From: Ureibacillus composti
GTDB taxonomy: Bacteria; Bacillota; Bacilli; Bacillales_A; Planococcaceae
DNA: 64,000 nucleotides
Direction of reading: 5' to 3'
Assembly (NCBI GenBank): GCA_030348875.1
Contig: JAUCEP010000002.1
Coordinates: 2,435,001-2,499,000 of the forward strand
Under the pieces are notes generated by a model that ran no database searches, was not told where the DNA came from, and saw only the letters and a list, made by a program, of their open reading frames with translations. Made by a program: the position numbers and the translations under genes. Position 1 is the first letter of the stretch, and each line of letters starts with the position of its first letter. Shown here in pieces: positions 54,370 to 63,871 of the stretch.

Positions 54370-56013
54370 TTAGTTTTTAGCACTACTCTTTGAAACTAAC
54401 GAAAATCCTTCGTATCCTTTTGATGCTATTTCATCGCAGATTTTGCGGTATCCATCATATCCACCAACATAGATCTGGAATCCTCTTGCCTTGCCTTCAA
54501 TATTCGCGCCCGTATACCAAGATTCAGTCTTTGTATAAAGTGTTGCATCTGCTAGTTCTCTACAATGTTGACTCCACTTTTCTTCAGCTTCAGGTTTAGC
54601 TTCAAATACTTCCACTTCATTCTGACGAAGATGATTAATGCAATCTATAACCCATTCAACATGCTGTTCAATAGCTGCGGGCATATTACCTAAAACAGAT
54701 GGACTTTCCGGACCTGTTAACATAAATAGATTTGGGAATCCTACTGTCGTTAATCCAAGATATGTTTTTGTCTTCGCACCATTGTCCCACTTCTCTTTAA
54801 GAGCCACACCATTTCTACCTTTTATATCAATTTTAAATAATGAACCAGTCATTCCATCGAAACCAGTTGCAAACACAATCGCATCCAATTCATACTCACC
54901 ATCTGTAGTACGAATCCCTTTAGATGTAATCTCCTCAATTGGTGCCTTTTTCACATCTACTAGGCTAACATTATTGCGATTATAAGTTTCAAAGTAATTC
55001 GTATCAATAATCGCCCGCTTCGTACCGTAATAATGGTCAGGCACTAGCTTATCGGCTGTTTCTGGATCCTTAACAATTTCACGAATTTTTGAGCGTACAA
55101 ATTCCGCGACAAGTTTGTTTCCTTCTTCGTTAATAAGGAGGTCATTGTACGCGAATAGAATTGCCCATCCACCCTTTTCCCAAGCTGCTTCTAACACTTT
55201 TTTGCGTTCTTCGGGAGTATCTTCTAATACGGACCTCTCTCCATAGTACATGGCCATTCCAGCGACGGAATTACGCATTAAATGTCTCATACCGTGATAA
55301 TTTTCTTTTGATTTTTGAAGAAACTCTTGAGTATATTGGTAATTTTTTGCAGGCACACTAAATTGTGGTGTACGTTGGAAAACCGTAAGATGTTTGGCTT
55401 CCTTCGCAATTACTGGTATAGATTGAATACCACTCGAACCAGTTCCAATCACCCCAACCCGTTTACCGGTGAAATCTACCTTTTCATGTGGCCAATGACC
55501 AGTGTGATACCAATCACCATCAAAGTTGTCTAACCCCTTAATATTAGGAACGTTAGCTGTTGATATACAACCAACCCCTGTGATAAAGTATTTCGCTGTT
55601 ATTTGGTCACCTTGGTCTGTTTCGATTAGCCATCTATTACTACCCTCGTCATAGCTAGCAGAGGTTACACGAGTGCTAAAATTGATATCAGGACGCAGAT
55701 CAAATTTATCAGCTACGAAATTCAAATATTTCAAAATTTCAGGCTGTTCAGGATAACGAGAAGACCATGACCATTCATTATAAAGCTCCTCAGAGAAGGT
55801 ATAGTTATAGCAAATGCTTTCTGAATCACAGCGTGCACCTGGATAACGATTCCAATACCATACACCACCAACTCCGTCAGCTGTCTCGTATACTCTTGTA
55901 GATAAACCCGCCTCTCTTAAACGATATAGCATGTACAATCCTGAAAACCCTGCCCCAATAACAACAGCATCAACACTTGTAGTTTCACCTTGACGTTTAT
56001 TCGAAACTCCCAT
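54370..56013 (-). CDS. Flavin-dependent Baeyer-Villiger monooxygenase
   Basis: A 547-residue class B monooxygenase using FAD, NADPH and O2 to insert oxygen next to a ketone. The two Rossmann motifs are VIGAGFSGLYMLYRLREAGL and VIGTGSSGIQSI, and the diagnostic fingerprint between them is FDGDWYHTGHWP. Further landmarks are GVWYWNRYPGARCDSESICYN and the C-terminal TGANIEGKARGFQIYVGG. The ribosome binding site is AGGAGG. The esterase downstream would complete ketone degradation to alcohol and acid. The natural ketone (cyclic, aromatic or aliphatic) is undetermined. Confidence 0.95.
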   Translation of the reverse strand: MGVSNKRQGETTSVDAVVIGAGFSGLYMLYRLREAGLSTRVYETADGVGGVWYWNRYPGARCDSESICYNYTFSEELYNEWSWSSRYPEQPEILKYLNFVADKFDLRPDINFSTRVTSASYDEGSNRWLIETDQGDQITAKYFITGVGCISTANVPNIKGLDNFDGDWYHTGHWPHEKVDFTGKRVGVIGTGSSGIQSIPVIAKEAKHLTVFQRTPQFSVPAKNYQYTQEFLQKSKENYHGMRHLMRNSVAGMAMYYGERSVLEDTPEERKKVLEAAWEKGGWAILFAYNDLLINEEGNKLVAEFVRSKIREIVKDPETADKLVPDHYYGTKRAIIDTNYFETYNRNNVSLVDVKKAPIEEITSKGIRTTDGEYELDAIVFATGFDGMTGSLFKIDIKGRNGVALKEKWDNGAKTKTYLGLTTVGFPNLFMLTGPESPSVLGNMPAAIEQHVEWVIDCINHLRQNEVEVFEAKPEAEEKWSQHCRELADATLYTKTESWYTGANIEGKARGFQIYVGGYDGYRKICDEIASKGYEGFSLVSKSSAKN

Positions 56014-56528
56014 ATACTACCTCCTAATTTATAAGCTATGAAACTTTGAGTAGTTATAATAGACACGTGCTTATCAGATGGAGACGAGCTTATCTATTTA
56101 TGCTAGTCTACTAACTATGAATCTAATCTATGAATGCGCATACATTTTTATTCCGATAAATTACTAGACAAACAAATGCCCCTTTGTGGATTCGTGAGTT
56201 GCACATGTTTTCGACAAATCTTAGGTCCTCATAAGTATGTCTCTGTATTAGACTTAACTACCATGAGCAGAAGTATTAATAGATGCACTTAATACACCTT
56301 GAATAAATCTATGTATTATTTCGTATATAACAAGCTTATTCATTAACAAAAGTAATAAAATAAGATTTATTTGCTTATCGTATGTCGATTTTAACCTTAT
56401 TTGGTTTCTATTAATAAATATTCTTGACATAAAGAAAAAACAGCAAGGTATTCAATTCCCTACTGTTTTTGCTAACTTCATATTGTGTATATTCTTTAAA
56501 CTTAGATTTCCCATATGCTAATACATAT
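56014..56528. other. Intergenic region, 515 bp
   Basis: Upstream of the monooxygenase and downstream of the DsbA-like gene. A minus-strand hairpin near 56436-56472 (AACAGTAGGG and ACCTTGCTGTT, then TTTTTT) is probably the DsbA-like gene's terminator. Nothing else is recognised. Confidence 0.45.
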
Positions 56529-57041
56529 TTATAAAACTTTTTCAATTTCCTCTTTTAGTTGTTGTGCATCAATTTCAACTGGAAATTGGAATTCTTGATC
56601 ATTGATAAAAACAGCAGGTACCATTTTTACGTTGCGTTCTACTGCTTCTGCAACAATTTGTAAGCCAATATCAATTGTTTCTGGTTCTTCTTTTAATACG
56701 TATTGTTCAGTCAGCATTTTTTTAATCGTATCACTATCTTTTTCATGCCACTCGCTTTGTTTTGCAAATAAATCTTTCATCAAATCATAGATCTTTTCTG
56801 GTTCCTTGTAATCAAAGAAGCAATTCGCAAGTGTACCATAAAGAAGCATTTCACGTGGTTTATCAAAATGCTTGATTATGTATTGTACTTTGCCCTCTTG
56901 GATATATGACTGTAATGTTTGGTCTGCATTTTCAAAAAATGTAGCGCAATATGGGCAAGCAAGATTTAGAAAGACTTCTACTTTCACGGGTGCATCTGGT
57001 GAACCATAGCTTAATTGTGCATTTTTAACGACTGTTGTCAT
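56529..57041 (-). CDS. DsbA/thioredoxin-4-like protein, cytoplasmic
   Basis: A 170-residue thioredoxin-fold protein with the active site CPYC (in NLACPYCATFFENADQ) and the cis-Pro loop VPAVFI. It has no signal peptide or membrane anchor, unlike BdbD, so it probably acts in the cytoplasm. The helical insert (FFDYKEPEKIYDLMKDLFAK) is as expected for DsbA relatives. ATG 57041 has AAGGAG at good spacing; GTG 57050 is too close. Substrate proteins unknown. A single gene. Confidence 0.88.
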   Translation of the reverse strand: MTTVVKNAQLSYGSPDAPVKVEVFLNLACPYCATFFENADQTLQSYIQEGKVQYIIKHFDKPREMLLYGTLANCFFDYKEPEKIYDLMKDLFAKQSEWHEKDSDTIKKMLTEQYVLKEEPETIDIGLQIVAEAVERNVKMVPAVFINDQEFQFPVEIDAQQLKEEIEKVL

Positions 57042-57608
57042 CTTAACCACTCCTTATACAATTGCGATTTTATAAAGATTAGGAAACTCTTAGATTGATC
57101 CCCGCCTATTATAAAACACAATGTTTATATTCTAATATTATACCATTATTTACTAGATTTTTTGTAAAATAACCAAGCCAGTTTTGTAGAAAATATCTTC
57201 TATGGTCCTGTGTAACGCAATGTTTAAGCTATTACTTTGAAAATGGGACGAGGAACCTGTCCCCTTGTCCCAATCTCATAATCTATGCGTAGAAAATGAA
57301 TCCCAAAGATGTGCATGTTATGGACAGCTGATAAGGTTGTTGGAGAAGTTTCTTCCATGACGAAATGTTCATGGATGGGCAATTAAAAGACGAACTGTTT
57401 TATCGCTCCATGTAAATCCCCCTTATTCAATTTATGTATCCTTCATTTTTGATTTTCATTAAATTAATTACAGCATAACTCCACATAATTCCCTCCTTCT
57501 ATTTTCTCATAATGTTCATTATCTTCCAAATTTACTCATAGAAATAGTATGGGAAAGAACAAACCTTCCTTCAACTACCACTTCATCTAGACTAAAAGGA
57601 GAACTTAC
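57042..57608. other. Intergenic region between divergent genes, with GGGACA repeat
   Basis: Carries copy D of the GGGACA palindrome (57244-57272) and the promoters of the DsbA-like and YitT-like genes. Otherwise no feature is supported. Confidence 0.5.
57244..57272. repeat. GGGACA palindromic repeat, copy D
   Basis: TGGGACGAGGAACCTGTCCCC then TTGTCCCA, the same layout as copies A-C. The only copy not at the end of a gene. Confidence 0.85.
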
Positions 57609-58211
57609 TTGAAAGTGATAAAACTTTATAAGTCTTATTTATTGGAGCTCGCCTTTAAAATTCCTTGGATTGTGATTGGTGCAATGGTCGCCGCGATTAG
57701 CCTAGAAGTCATCCTCATTCCAAATGGACTATTTGATGGTGGAGTGACTGGCATTTCCATGATTCTTTCAGATTTATTTGGATTCTCATTAAGCTTTGTG
57801 CTGTTCATTTTAAATATTCCATTTGTACTGCTTGGTTATTTATTTTTAGGGAAACGATTTGCATTTTCTGCAACGTTAGGCATTCTTTCATTAGTGCTTT
57901 CAACGAATTTTCTAGAAGGATCCACGTCTTTTCTATTTGGTCATTCACTATTAGTCATGATCATGGGTGGTATTTTACTAGGTGTGGGGATTGGCATCGT
58001 CCTCCGAAATGGCGGGGCTTTAGATGGGACAGACGTGTTAGCCATTTTGATCTCAAATCGAACATCATTTTCTGTTGGAGAGGTCATTTTTGCAATAAAT
58101 ATCCTGATTTTTCTTGGGGCACTAGTAATAGTCGGATTGCAAGGTGCTTTAATCTCAACCATTACATATTTTATCGCTACTACAGTTGTCGATATGGTGA
58201 AGGATAAATAA
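57609..58211 (+). CDS. YitT-family membrane protein lacking the C-terminal DUF2179 domain
   Basis: 200 residues with five hydrophobic helices and the conserved DGGVTGISMILSDLFGFSLS and RNGGALDGTDVLAILISNRT. Standard YitT proteins of Bacillales have about 280-290 residues with a soluble C-terminal domain; here the protein ends after the membrane part (VVDMVKDK). The frame is intact and ends before a good terminator, so it may be a natural short form. The start is TTG with GGAG. The transported substrate is unknown. Confidence 0.85.
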   Translation: MKVIKLYKSYLLELAFKIPWIVIGAMVAAISLEVILIPNGLFDGGVTGISMILSDLFGFSLSFVLFILNIPFVLLGYLFLGKRFAFSATLGILSLVLSTNFLEGSTSFLFGHSLLVMIMGGILLGVGIGIVLRNGGALDGTDVLAILISNRTSFSVGEVIFAINILIFLGALVIVGLQGALISTITYFIATTVVDMVKDK

Positions 58212-58222
58212 TAAGTAATAAA

Positions 58223-58265
58223 AAAACTGTAATCTAGCTCGTTTTTTGAGTTTGATTACAGTTTT
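58223..58265. terminator. Bidirectional terminator
   Basis: A 12-bp stem AAAACTGTAATC/GATTACAGTTTT around a 19-nt loop between the convergent YitT-like and EamA genes. Confidence 0.92.
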
Positions 58266-58307
58266 ATCCTAGTTGTTATGAACTGGGTAAGTTTGAGATT
58301 GCAAATG

Positions 58308-59231
58308 TTAATTATTTAAATGTTCATTTCTATTTTCGGGATGTTTTCTTAATCGGGTTATGTTAGGACCTAGCTCATTTAAAACAATGGCGATGAGAAT
58401 GATTACAATTCCTAACCATTGAAGCGGCGTAACTGTTTCAGACAAAATAATACTTGCTGAAAGTATGGCAATCGGAAGTTCAATGGATGTTAAAATATTC
58501 GCCATTCCCCCAGAAACTAAAGGTGCCCCAACTGCGAAAAATAGTGGTGGAAGGACTGCTCCAAATAATGAAACACCTAGCGCAGATTTTATTAAGTTTG
58601 CCTCTAATGGGAATAAAGTCGAGATATCACCCATGAATATGAAAATCACCATAATAGTAGATCCTGTGACCATTAAAGAGCTTCGTGTCCATGCATCCAC
58701 GTTGACAGCGACCTTTCCGCTGAAAAAAATAAATCCTGCATAAGTAAATGCAGAAAGAATACCAAATATAAACCCTTTAATAGGAAGACCTTTTATGTCC
58801 CCATTCAATATATTCGAAGCAAAAAATACACCGACTAAAATTAAAATGATGGACAAGATTGTGACAGGTGACGGTTTAATTTTGCTGAAAATCCATTCTA
58901 GAATAATCCCAATCCAAACAAATTGGAACATTAAAATAATAGCCAATGAAGCCGGTAGAAATTGCATGGAAGCATAATAAAAAATACTTGTTAACCCAAT
59001 AAAACAACCGGTCGCCATAATTTGAACAACATTCTTCTTATTAAGCCCTCTGAAACCGGAGCGTTTAATTAGTGTAAAAGCCCATAATAACAATGAAGAA
59101 ATAATCATTTGAACGATATTAATTTGGCCAAGTGAGTAGCCGTAGCTAAATCCCATTTTTGCAAAAATCGGTGTAAACCCAAAAAACGAAGCACCTAATA
59201 AAATGAATATTACACCTTTATTAAATCTCAT
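58308..59231 (-). CDS. EamA/DMT family transporter
   Basis: A complete 307-residue protein with ten helices and two EamA repeats: GASFFGFTPIFAKMGFSYGY with FQFVWIGIILEWIFSKIKPS in the first, GILSAFTYAGFIFFSGKVAV and ILTSIELPIAILSASIILSE in the second. It probably exports or imports a small metabolite, not identifiable. AGGAGG precedes the ATG. The 52-bp repeat array begins 240 bp upstream. Confidence 0.93.
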   Translation of the reverse strand: MRFNKGVIFILLGASFFGFTPIFAKMGFSYGYSLGQINIVQMIISSLLLWAFTLIKRSGFRGLNKKNVVQIMATGCFIGLTSIFYYASMQFLPASLAIILMFQFVWIGIILEWIFSKIKPSPVTILSIILILVGVFFASNILNGDIKGLPIKGFIFGILSAFTYAGFIFFSGKVAVNVDAWTRSSLMVTGSTIMVIFIFMGDISTLFPLEANLIKSALGVSLFGAVLPPLFFAVGAPLVSGGMANILTSIELPIAILSASIILSETVTPLQWLGIVIILIAIVLNELGPNITRLRKHPENRNEHLNN

Positions 59232-59469
59232 GATGCGAAACCTCCTTGATACAAAAAAACTAACCTTTTAATTATATCATAAGCGGTTTAATAGATTTTC
59301 CTACAGATCTAAACGTTTTATGTCTAATGTGCAAAAGAGCCATTTTAAAAGACTTGCTATAAAATACCCAAGCTTTTGTAGATGAAGAACGTGTTCAACA
59401 TGTTGCGCGAGCGTAATTTCTTTCAGTCGTCATTCATGATGCGCCGTTTTATTGGCTTCCGTTATAGAA

Positions 59470-60480
59470 TTCCCGCTCATCAGCCCATGAAGAGGTAGTT
59501 CATCGTCTCTCGTTATCGATTTCCCGTTCATCTAGCCTATGAAGAGGTAGTTCATCGTCTCTCGTTATCGATTTCCCGTTCATCTAGCTTATGAAGTGGG
59601 CTTTTATCGTTTCTCGTTATTGAAATCCTGTTCATCACTTTTATGAGAACTCTTACTCTTCATTCAAAAAGCAAAATCGGTCTTCATCTACCTTATGAAG
59701 ACACTTCCTCTTCATTCGATAAGCCAAATCGGTCTTCATCTGCCTTATGAAGACACTTCCTCTTCATTCGAAAAGCCGAATCGGTCTTCATCCGCCTTAT
59801 GAAGACACTTTTTCTTCATTCGAAAAGCCAAATCGGTCTTCATCCGCCTTATGAAGACACTTCCTCTTCATTCGAAAAGCCAAATCGGTCTTCATCCGCC
59901 TTATGAAGACATTTCCTCTTCATCGGCGAAGCCAAATTGGTCTTCATCCGCCTTATGAAGACATTTCCTCTTCATCGGCGAAGCCAAATCGGTCTTCATC
60001 TACCTTATGAAGACACTTCCTCTTCATTCGAAAAGCCAAATCGGTCTTCATCCGCTTATGAAGACATTTCCTCTTCATCGGCGAAGCCAAATTGGTCTTC
60101 ATCCGCCTTATGAAGACACTTTTCTTCATTCGAAAAGCCAAATCGGTCTTCATCCGCCTTATGAAGACATTTCCTCTTCATCGGCGAAGCCAAATTGGTC
60201 TTCATCCGCCTTATGAAGACACTTTTTCTTCATTCGAAAAGCCAAATCGGTCTTCATCCGCCTTATGAAGACATTTTCTCTTCATCGGCGAATCCAAATT
60301 GGTCTTCATCTACCTTATAAAGACACTATTTCTTCATCGACAAACCAAATCGGTCTTCATCCGCCTTATGAAGACATTTTCTCTTCATCGGCGAATCCAA
60401 ATTGGTCTTCATCTACCTTATAAAGACACTATTTCTTCATTCGAAAAGCCAAATCGGTCTTCATCTCGTAAAAAATAAAG
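59470..60480. repeat. 52-bp hairpin repeat array, copy 3 (about 20 units)
   Basis: Twenty units start at 59475, 59526, 59578, 59630, 59682, 59734, 59786, 59838, 59890, 59942, 59994, 60046, 60097, 60148, 60200, 60252, 60304, 60355, 60407 and 60459; spacing is 51 or 52 bp throughout. The last 16 share GGTCTTCAT-N7-ATGAAGAC (8-bp stem) and a junction GCCAAATC/TGG, in two subtypes (CATTCGAAAAGCC and CATCGGCGAAGCC) that alternate in the 3' half. The first four are a diverged subtype with GTTCAT. No unique spacers, so not CRISPR. It lies between the EamA gene and the 3' end of the TetM-like gene. Confidence 0.95.
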
Positions 60481-60516
60481 AACCCTCAAAAGAAAATCTC
60501 AGAAGGTCCTTTCATA

Positions 60517-62463
60517 TTATTTTAAACAATGCATAGCGTCTTTCGCTTCATCCCATGGTACACTGTAGCCCTTTCCTTTAGCACAGAAAATGCTGGAAGA
60601 AGTATATTCTGGATCGGCGTTTTTATCATATCCAATTTGTTCAATGACTTCTTCAGTATTGTGACATAAATCATATCCACTAAATGTTAGCGATAATGCC
60701 CCTTTCCCATTTGTATAAGCAGCAAACACGGTGCTGTAATTCATGAATGTTGATACCGGGGCTTTCCCTTTAATGATGACCTGGTCTTCTGTGATGATGG
60801 GTGTTTCAAAAGTGCCGCTTGCTTGTTGAATATCCGTCATCATGCGGCCGACATGTTCGTTCGAAGCTTTCATTTTAAAACTATAATAGGGTTCAAAAAG
60901 AACGTTTTCGGCTTGCTCAAGTCCTTGTCGAAGTGCACGGAATGTCGCTTCACGGAAGTCCCCACCTTCTGTATGCTTATTGTGGGCACGACCAGTTAGA
61001 AGTGTAACCCGAAGATCGGTAACGGGATACCCGGTAAGTAATCCATGGTGTTCGCGTTCGAATAGATGTTTTTCAATCAGTCTTTGGTGCCCTACTGACA
61101 AATCATCTGCATGACATTGATTGATAAATTCAATACCCGCCCCACGTTCATTTGGCTCTAGCTTTAAATGAACTTCCGCATAATGTTTAAGCGGTTCAAA
61201 ATGACCGTAACCAGTAACTGAGGATCGAATCGTTTCCATATATAAAATTTTAGGATCTTCAAATTGTACATCGATGTTGAAACGCTCTTTCACTACTTCC
61301 ACTAAAACTTCCAATTGAATAACGCCCATGATATGCACATTAATTTCTTGGAATTTTTCACTCCATACGACACGCAACGTCGGCTCTTCTGCCTCTAACA
61401 TTCGGAAGTACCGTAATATTTCTTTGATATGTTCATTTCCTTCATACACAACTTTTGCTTGAAGTGTTGGGACAAGTTCAAAGTTAGATGTTGACTCGAT
61501 TTCGTGTCCTAATATGTCACCAATCTCTGCTTGTGTGAGGCCTTTCACAGCAAAAATGTCTCCCGCATGAATTTGTTGGACTGTTTCGAAGCGATTCCCG
61601 TTGTAGAGACGTACTTCTGTTACTTTTTCTGTCACATCGCCAAACTTGAATTCATCCCGCACAGTTAAAGTCCCTTGAAGCGCTTTTATGAAGGTAATCC
61701 GTTGCTGTTGTTCATCATGTCGAATTTTAAAGACTTTACCTTTAAAGGGTTGATCGTCATCATAATGAGTTTGTGTTAGAATACTGAGCTGATCAAAAAA
61801 TTCAATCACACCGATGTCTTTTAAAGCAGCGCCTTTCGCACAAACATAAGCCTGTTGTTGGTTAATAAATGTGCGGAGTGTCTGTAAAAATGCAGCTGGC
61901 AGAATATTCCCCTCCATGTACTGATCAAAGAGGAATTCATCCCGTTCAGCAATCCATTCGAGCACAGTTTCAGGAATGGAATCTTCCGAAATCGGGTCAT
62001 CAAGTAGCAACATATCTTCTGAAAATTCCTTTTTTAACGACTGCATTACCCTTTCAACATCCGCCCCTTCCCGATCGATTTTATTAATAAAAATAAAAGT
62101 TGGGACATTGTATTGTCGGAGAAGATGCCAAACCGTCTCAGTATGACCTTGAATTCCTTCAACTGCGCTGATGATGATAATTGCATAGTCCATTACACTA
62201 ATGGCACGTTCCATTTCTGGGGAAAAATCGACGTGACCAGGTGTATCTACTAACGTATAGGTATCTCCCTTATATTGAATTCTACCTTGCTCTGCAAAAA
62301 TCGTAATGCCGCGCTGACGTTCAATCGAATGGTTATCAAGATACGCATCCTGATGGTCAACTCGTCCACGTTCTCGAATACTTTGTGTATGAAAAAGGAG
62401 CTGCTCCGAAAATGTTGTCTTTCCCGCATCAACATGAGCTAGCACACCTAATGTCTTAAACAT
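60517..62463 (-). CDS. TetM-like ribosomal protection GTPase
   Basis: A 648-residue translational GTPase of the EF-G/TetM group. The G1 motif AHVDAGKT, G2 RQRGITI, G3 DTPGHVDF and G4 NKIDREG are intact, and domains II-V follow in the usual order (NVHIMGVIQLEVLVEVVKER and the C-terminal PYYSFKMKASNEHVGRMM). The length is within 10 residues of acquired Tet(M), and the C-terminus (SSIFCAKGKGYSVPWDEAKD) fits ribosome-protection proteins. It may give tetracycline tolerance or serve another ribosome-rescue function; chromosomal Bacillales relatives are often untested. No mobile element is adjacent, but repeat arrays flank it on both sides. GAGGAT precedes the ATG. Confidence 0.9.
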   Translation of the reverse strand: MFKTLGVLAHVDAGKTTFSEQLLFHTQSIRERGRVDHQDAYLDNHSIERQRGITIFAEQGRIQYKGDTYTLVDTPGHVDFSPEMERAISVMDYAIIIISAVEGIQGHTETVWHLLRQYNVPTFIFINKIDREGADVERVMQSLKKEFSEDMLLLDDPISEDSIPETVLEWIAERDEFLFDQYMEGNILPAAFLQTLRTFINQQQAYVCAKGAALKDIGVIEFFDQLSILTQTHYDDDQPFKGKVFKIRHDEQQQRITFIKALQGTLTVRDEFKFGDVTEKVTEVRLYNGNRFETVQQIHAGDIFAVKGLTQAEIGDILGHEIESTSNFELVPTLQAKVVYEGNEHIKEILRYFRMLEAEEPTLRVVWSEKFQEINVHIMGVIQLEVLVEVVKERFNIDVQFEDPKILYMETIRSSVTGYGHFEPLKHYAEVHLKLEPNERGAGIEFINQCHADDLSVGHQRLIEKHLFEREHHGLLTGYPVTDLRVTLLTGRAHNKHTEGGDFREATFRALRQGLEQAENVLFEPYYSFKMKASNEHVGRMMTDIQQASGTFETPIITEDQVIIKGKAPVSTFMNYSTVFAAYTNGKGALSLTFSGYDLCHNTEEVIEQIGYDKNADPEYTSSSIFCAKGKGYSVPWDEAKDAMHCLK

Positions 62464-62593
62464 AAAAAATCCTCATTTCCTTGTTTTGCGTTCTTCTATT
62501 GTAGCAAATTTTCGGGTTTATTTTAACGAAAGGTAGAGGTTTTGAGAGAAGATTGGTATGAGTTAACATAATATTATTACTTACTAGTTAGGA

Positions 62594-62800
62594 GGGTATG
62601 GGAGATTTATGAGCGTTGGAGTTATTTTTGAGCTAGTAGGTACGGTATGAGCTTCTTTTCCCTGATTATGAGCAGAAAAGTTTTATGAGCGAGAAACTCC
62701 GTTTTATGAGCACAATTCGGTTCTTTATGAGCAGCTTTCCTCTCGGTATGAGTAACCTTTCCCCATTTATGAGCAACATGCCATCCTTTATGAGCGCTTG
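62594..62800. repeat. TATGAGC repeat array with 21-bp period
   Basis: Ten copies of TATGAGC (or TTTGAGC, TATGAGT) start at 62608, 62627, 62646, 62667, 62684, 62705, 62726, 62747, 62768 and 62789. The last five intervals are exactly 21 bp; the earlier ones are 17-21. Intervening bases are unrelated. A minus-strand frame through the array gives a 7-residue AHK repeat, an artefact of the period. It lies between the TetM-like promoter and the trhO terminator. Confidence 0.85.
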
Positions 62801-62865
62801 TCCCTTCTAGCAAGCTACCTTCCCTATTTATGTGCCACCCCGCAATTAGCTAAAAACACAAGAAA

Positions 62866-62894
62866 ACTTGTTGTGACAATCAATCACAACAAGT
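62866..62894 (-). terminator. Terminator of trhO
   Basis: A perfect 11-bp stem ACTTGTTGTGA/TCACAACAAGT with a 7-nt loop; on the minus strand TTTTCTT follows. 12 nt past the stop codon. Confidence 0.93.
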
Positions 62895-62905
62895 CTTTGT
62901 TTATC

Positions 62906-63871
62906 TTAATTTGCAGCTCCTTGCCATACCTTTTCAAGTTCAGCAATTGTCGCGCGCACTTGGTCTTCTGGTAAATTATGTTTTTCCACATATCGGTTGC
63001 GAGGATGTTTCGTACATTCTATTGAGCATCCGCCTAAATGCTTTGCTTCATTTTCTTCTGAAGCTAGAATATGTTTGTTGCAATCAGGATTTGAACATTT
63101 AATGTAGCGTTCACATGGTGTGCCATCAAAATGGTCTTTTCCGACAACAACGTGCTCCACTTGATTAATTGGCACTGTGATGCGCTCATCAAATACGTAC
63201 ATTTGGCCGTCCCAAAGTTGCCCTTTTGCTACAGGATCTTTACTGTAAGTCGCAATTCCACCATGTAATTGGCCAACGTCTTCCCCAATTCCTTCACGTT
63301 TTAACCAACCAGAGAATTTTTCGCAACGAATCCCACCAGTGCAATATGTCAGAACACGTTTTCCTTCAAATAAATCTTTGTTTTCGCGAACCCATTTGGG
63401 TGTGTCACGGAATGTTTCCACTTCTGGACGAATCGCCCCACGGAAGTGACCCACATCATATTCATACGTATTTCGCACATCAAGTACGACTGTATCTTCT
63501 CGCTGCATTTCTTCCATAAATTCAGCAGGAGATAAATAACGACCAGTTATTTCATGTGGATTAATATCATCCTCTAGACTCAAATTGACAAGCTCCGGAC
63601 GTGGACGCACTTTCATTTTTTTAAATGCATGCCCTTCTGCTTCATCTATTTTAAAAACAATTCCTTCGAATAATGGATTATTTCTCATCAAATCCATATA
63701 AGCATTCGTATCTTCAATTGTACCTGAGACCGTACCGTTGATTCCTTCTGTTGCAACTAAGATACGACCCTTTAAGTTCATTGTATTGCATGCTTCTAAA
63801 TGCTCAGCAGCAAATTGAGTTGGATCTTCAATTGTTGTGTAATGATAATATAATAAAACTCGGTAATTCAT
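62906..63871 (-). CDS. trhO: tRNA uridine(34) hydroxylase TrhO (rhodanese family)
   Basis: A 321-residue enzyme that makes 5-hydroxyuridine at the wobble position of tRNA. The N-terminal acylphosphatase-like domain (about 1-95, [29 protein letters not shown]) is followed by a rhodanese domain with [20 protein letters not shown] and the catalytic Cys in [16 protein letters not shown], then a C-terminal zinc-binding-like region ([15 protein letters not shown]). ATG 63871 is preceded by GGTGG; an in-frame ATG at 63889 lies upstream of that ribosome binding site. A single gene. Confidence 0.95.
   Translation of the reverse strand: MNYRVLLYYHYTTIEDPTQFAAEHLEACNTMNLKGRILVATEGINGTVSGTIEDTNAYMDLMRNNPLFEGIVFKIDEAEGHAFKKMKVRPRPELVNLSLEDDINPHEITGRYLSPAEFMEEMQREDTVVLDVRNTYEYDVGHFRGAIRPEVETFRDTPKWVRENKDLFEGKRVLTYCTGGIRCEKFSGWLKREGIGEDVGQLHGGIATYSKDPVAKGQLWDGQMYVFDERITVPINQVEHVVVGKDHFDGTPCERYIKCSNPDCNKHILASEENEAKHLGGCSIECTKHPRNRYVEKHNLPEDQVRATIAELEKVWQGAAN

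Noticed and set aside
59953..60216. Open frames on both strands inside the 52-bp array
   Set aside because: They read through the tandem repeat only (52 bp is not a multiple of 3, so each frame is a chance product of indels). No ribosome binding site, no relatives expected.
59470..60480. CRISPR array
   Set aside because: There are no unique spacers: the whole 52-bp unit is repeated. No cas gene is present in the window.
62622..62813. Minus-strand frame with a 7-residue AHK repeat
   Set aside because: It is the translation of the 21-bp TATGAGC array. It has no ribosome binding site and the spacing irregularities break the pattern at the 3' end.
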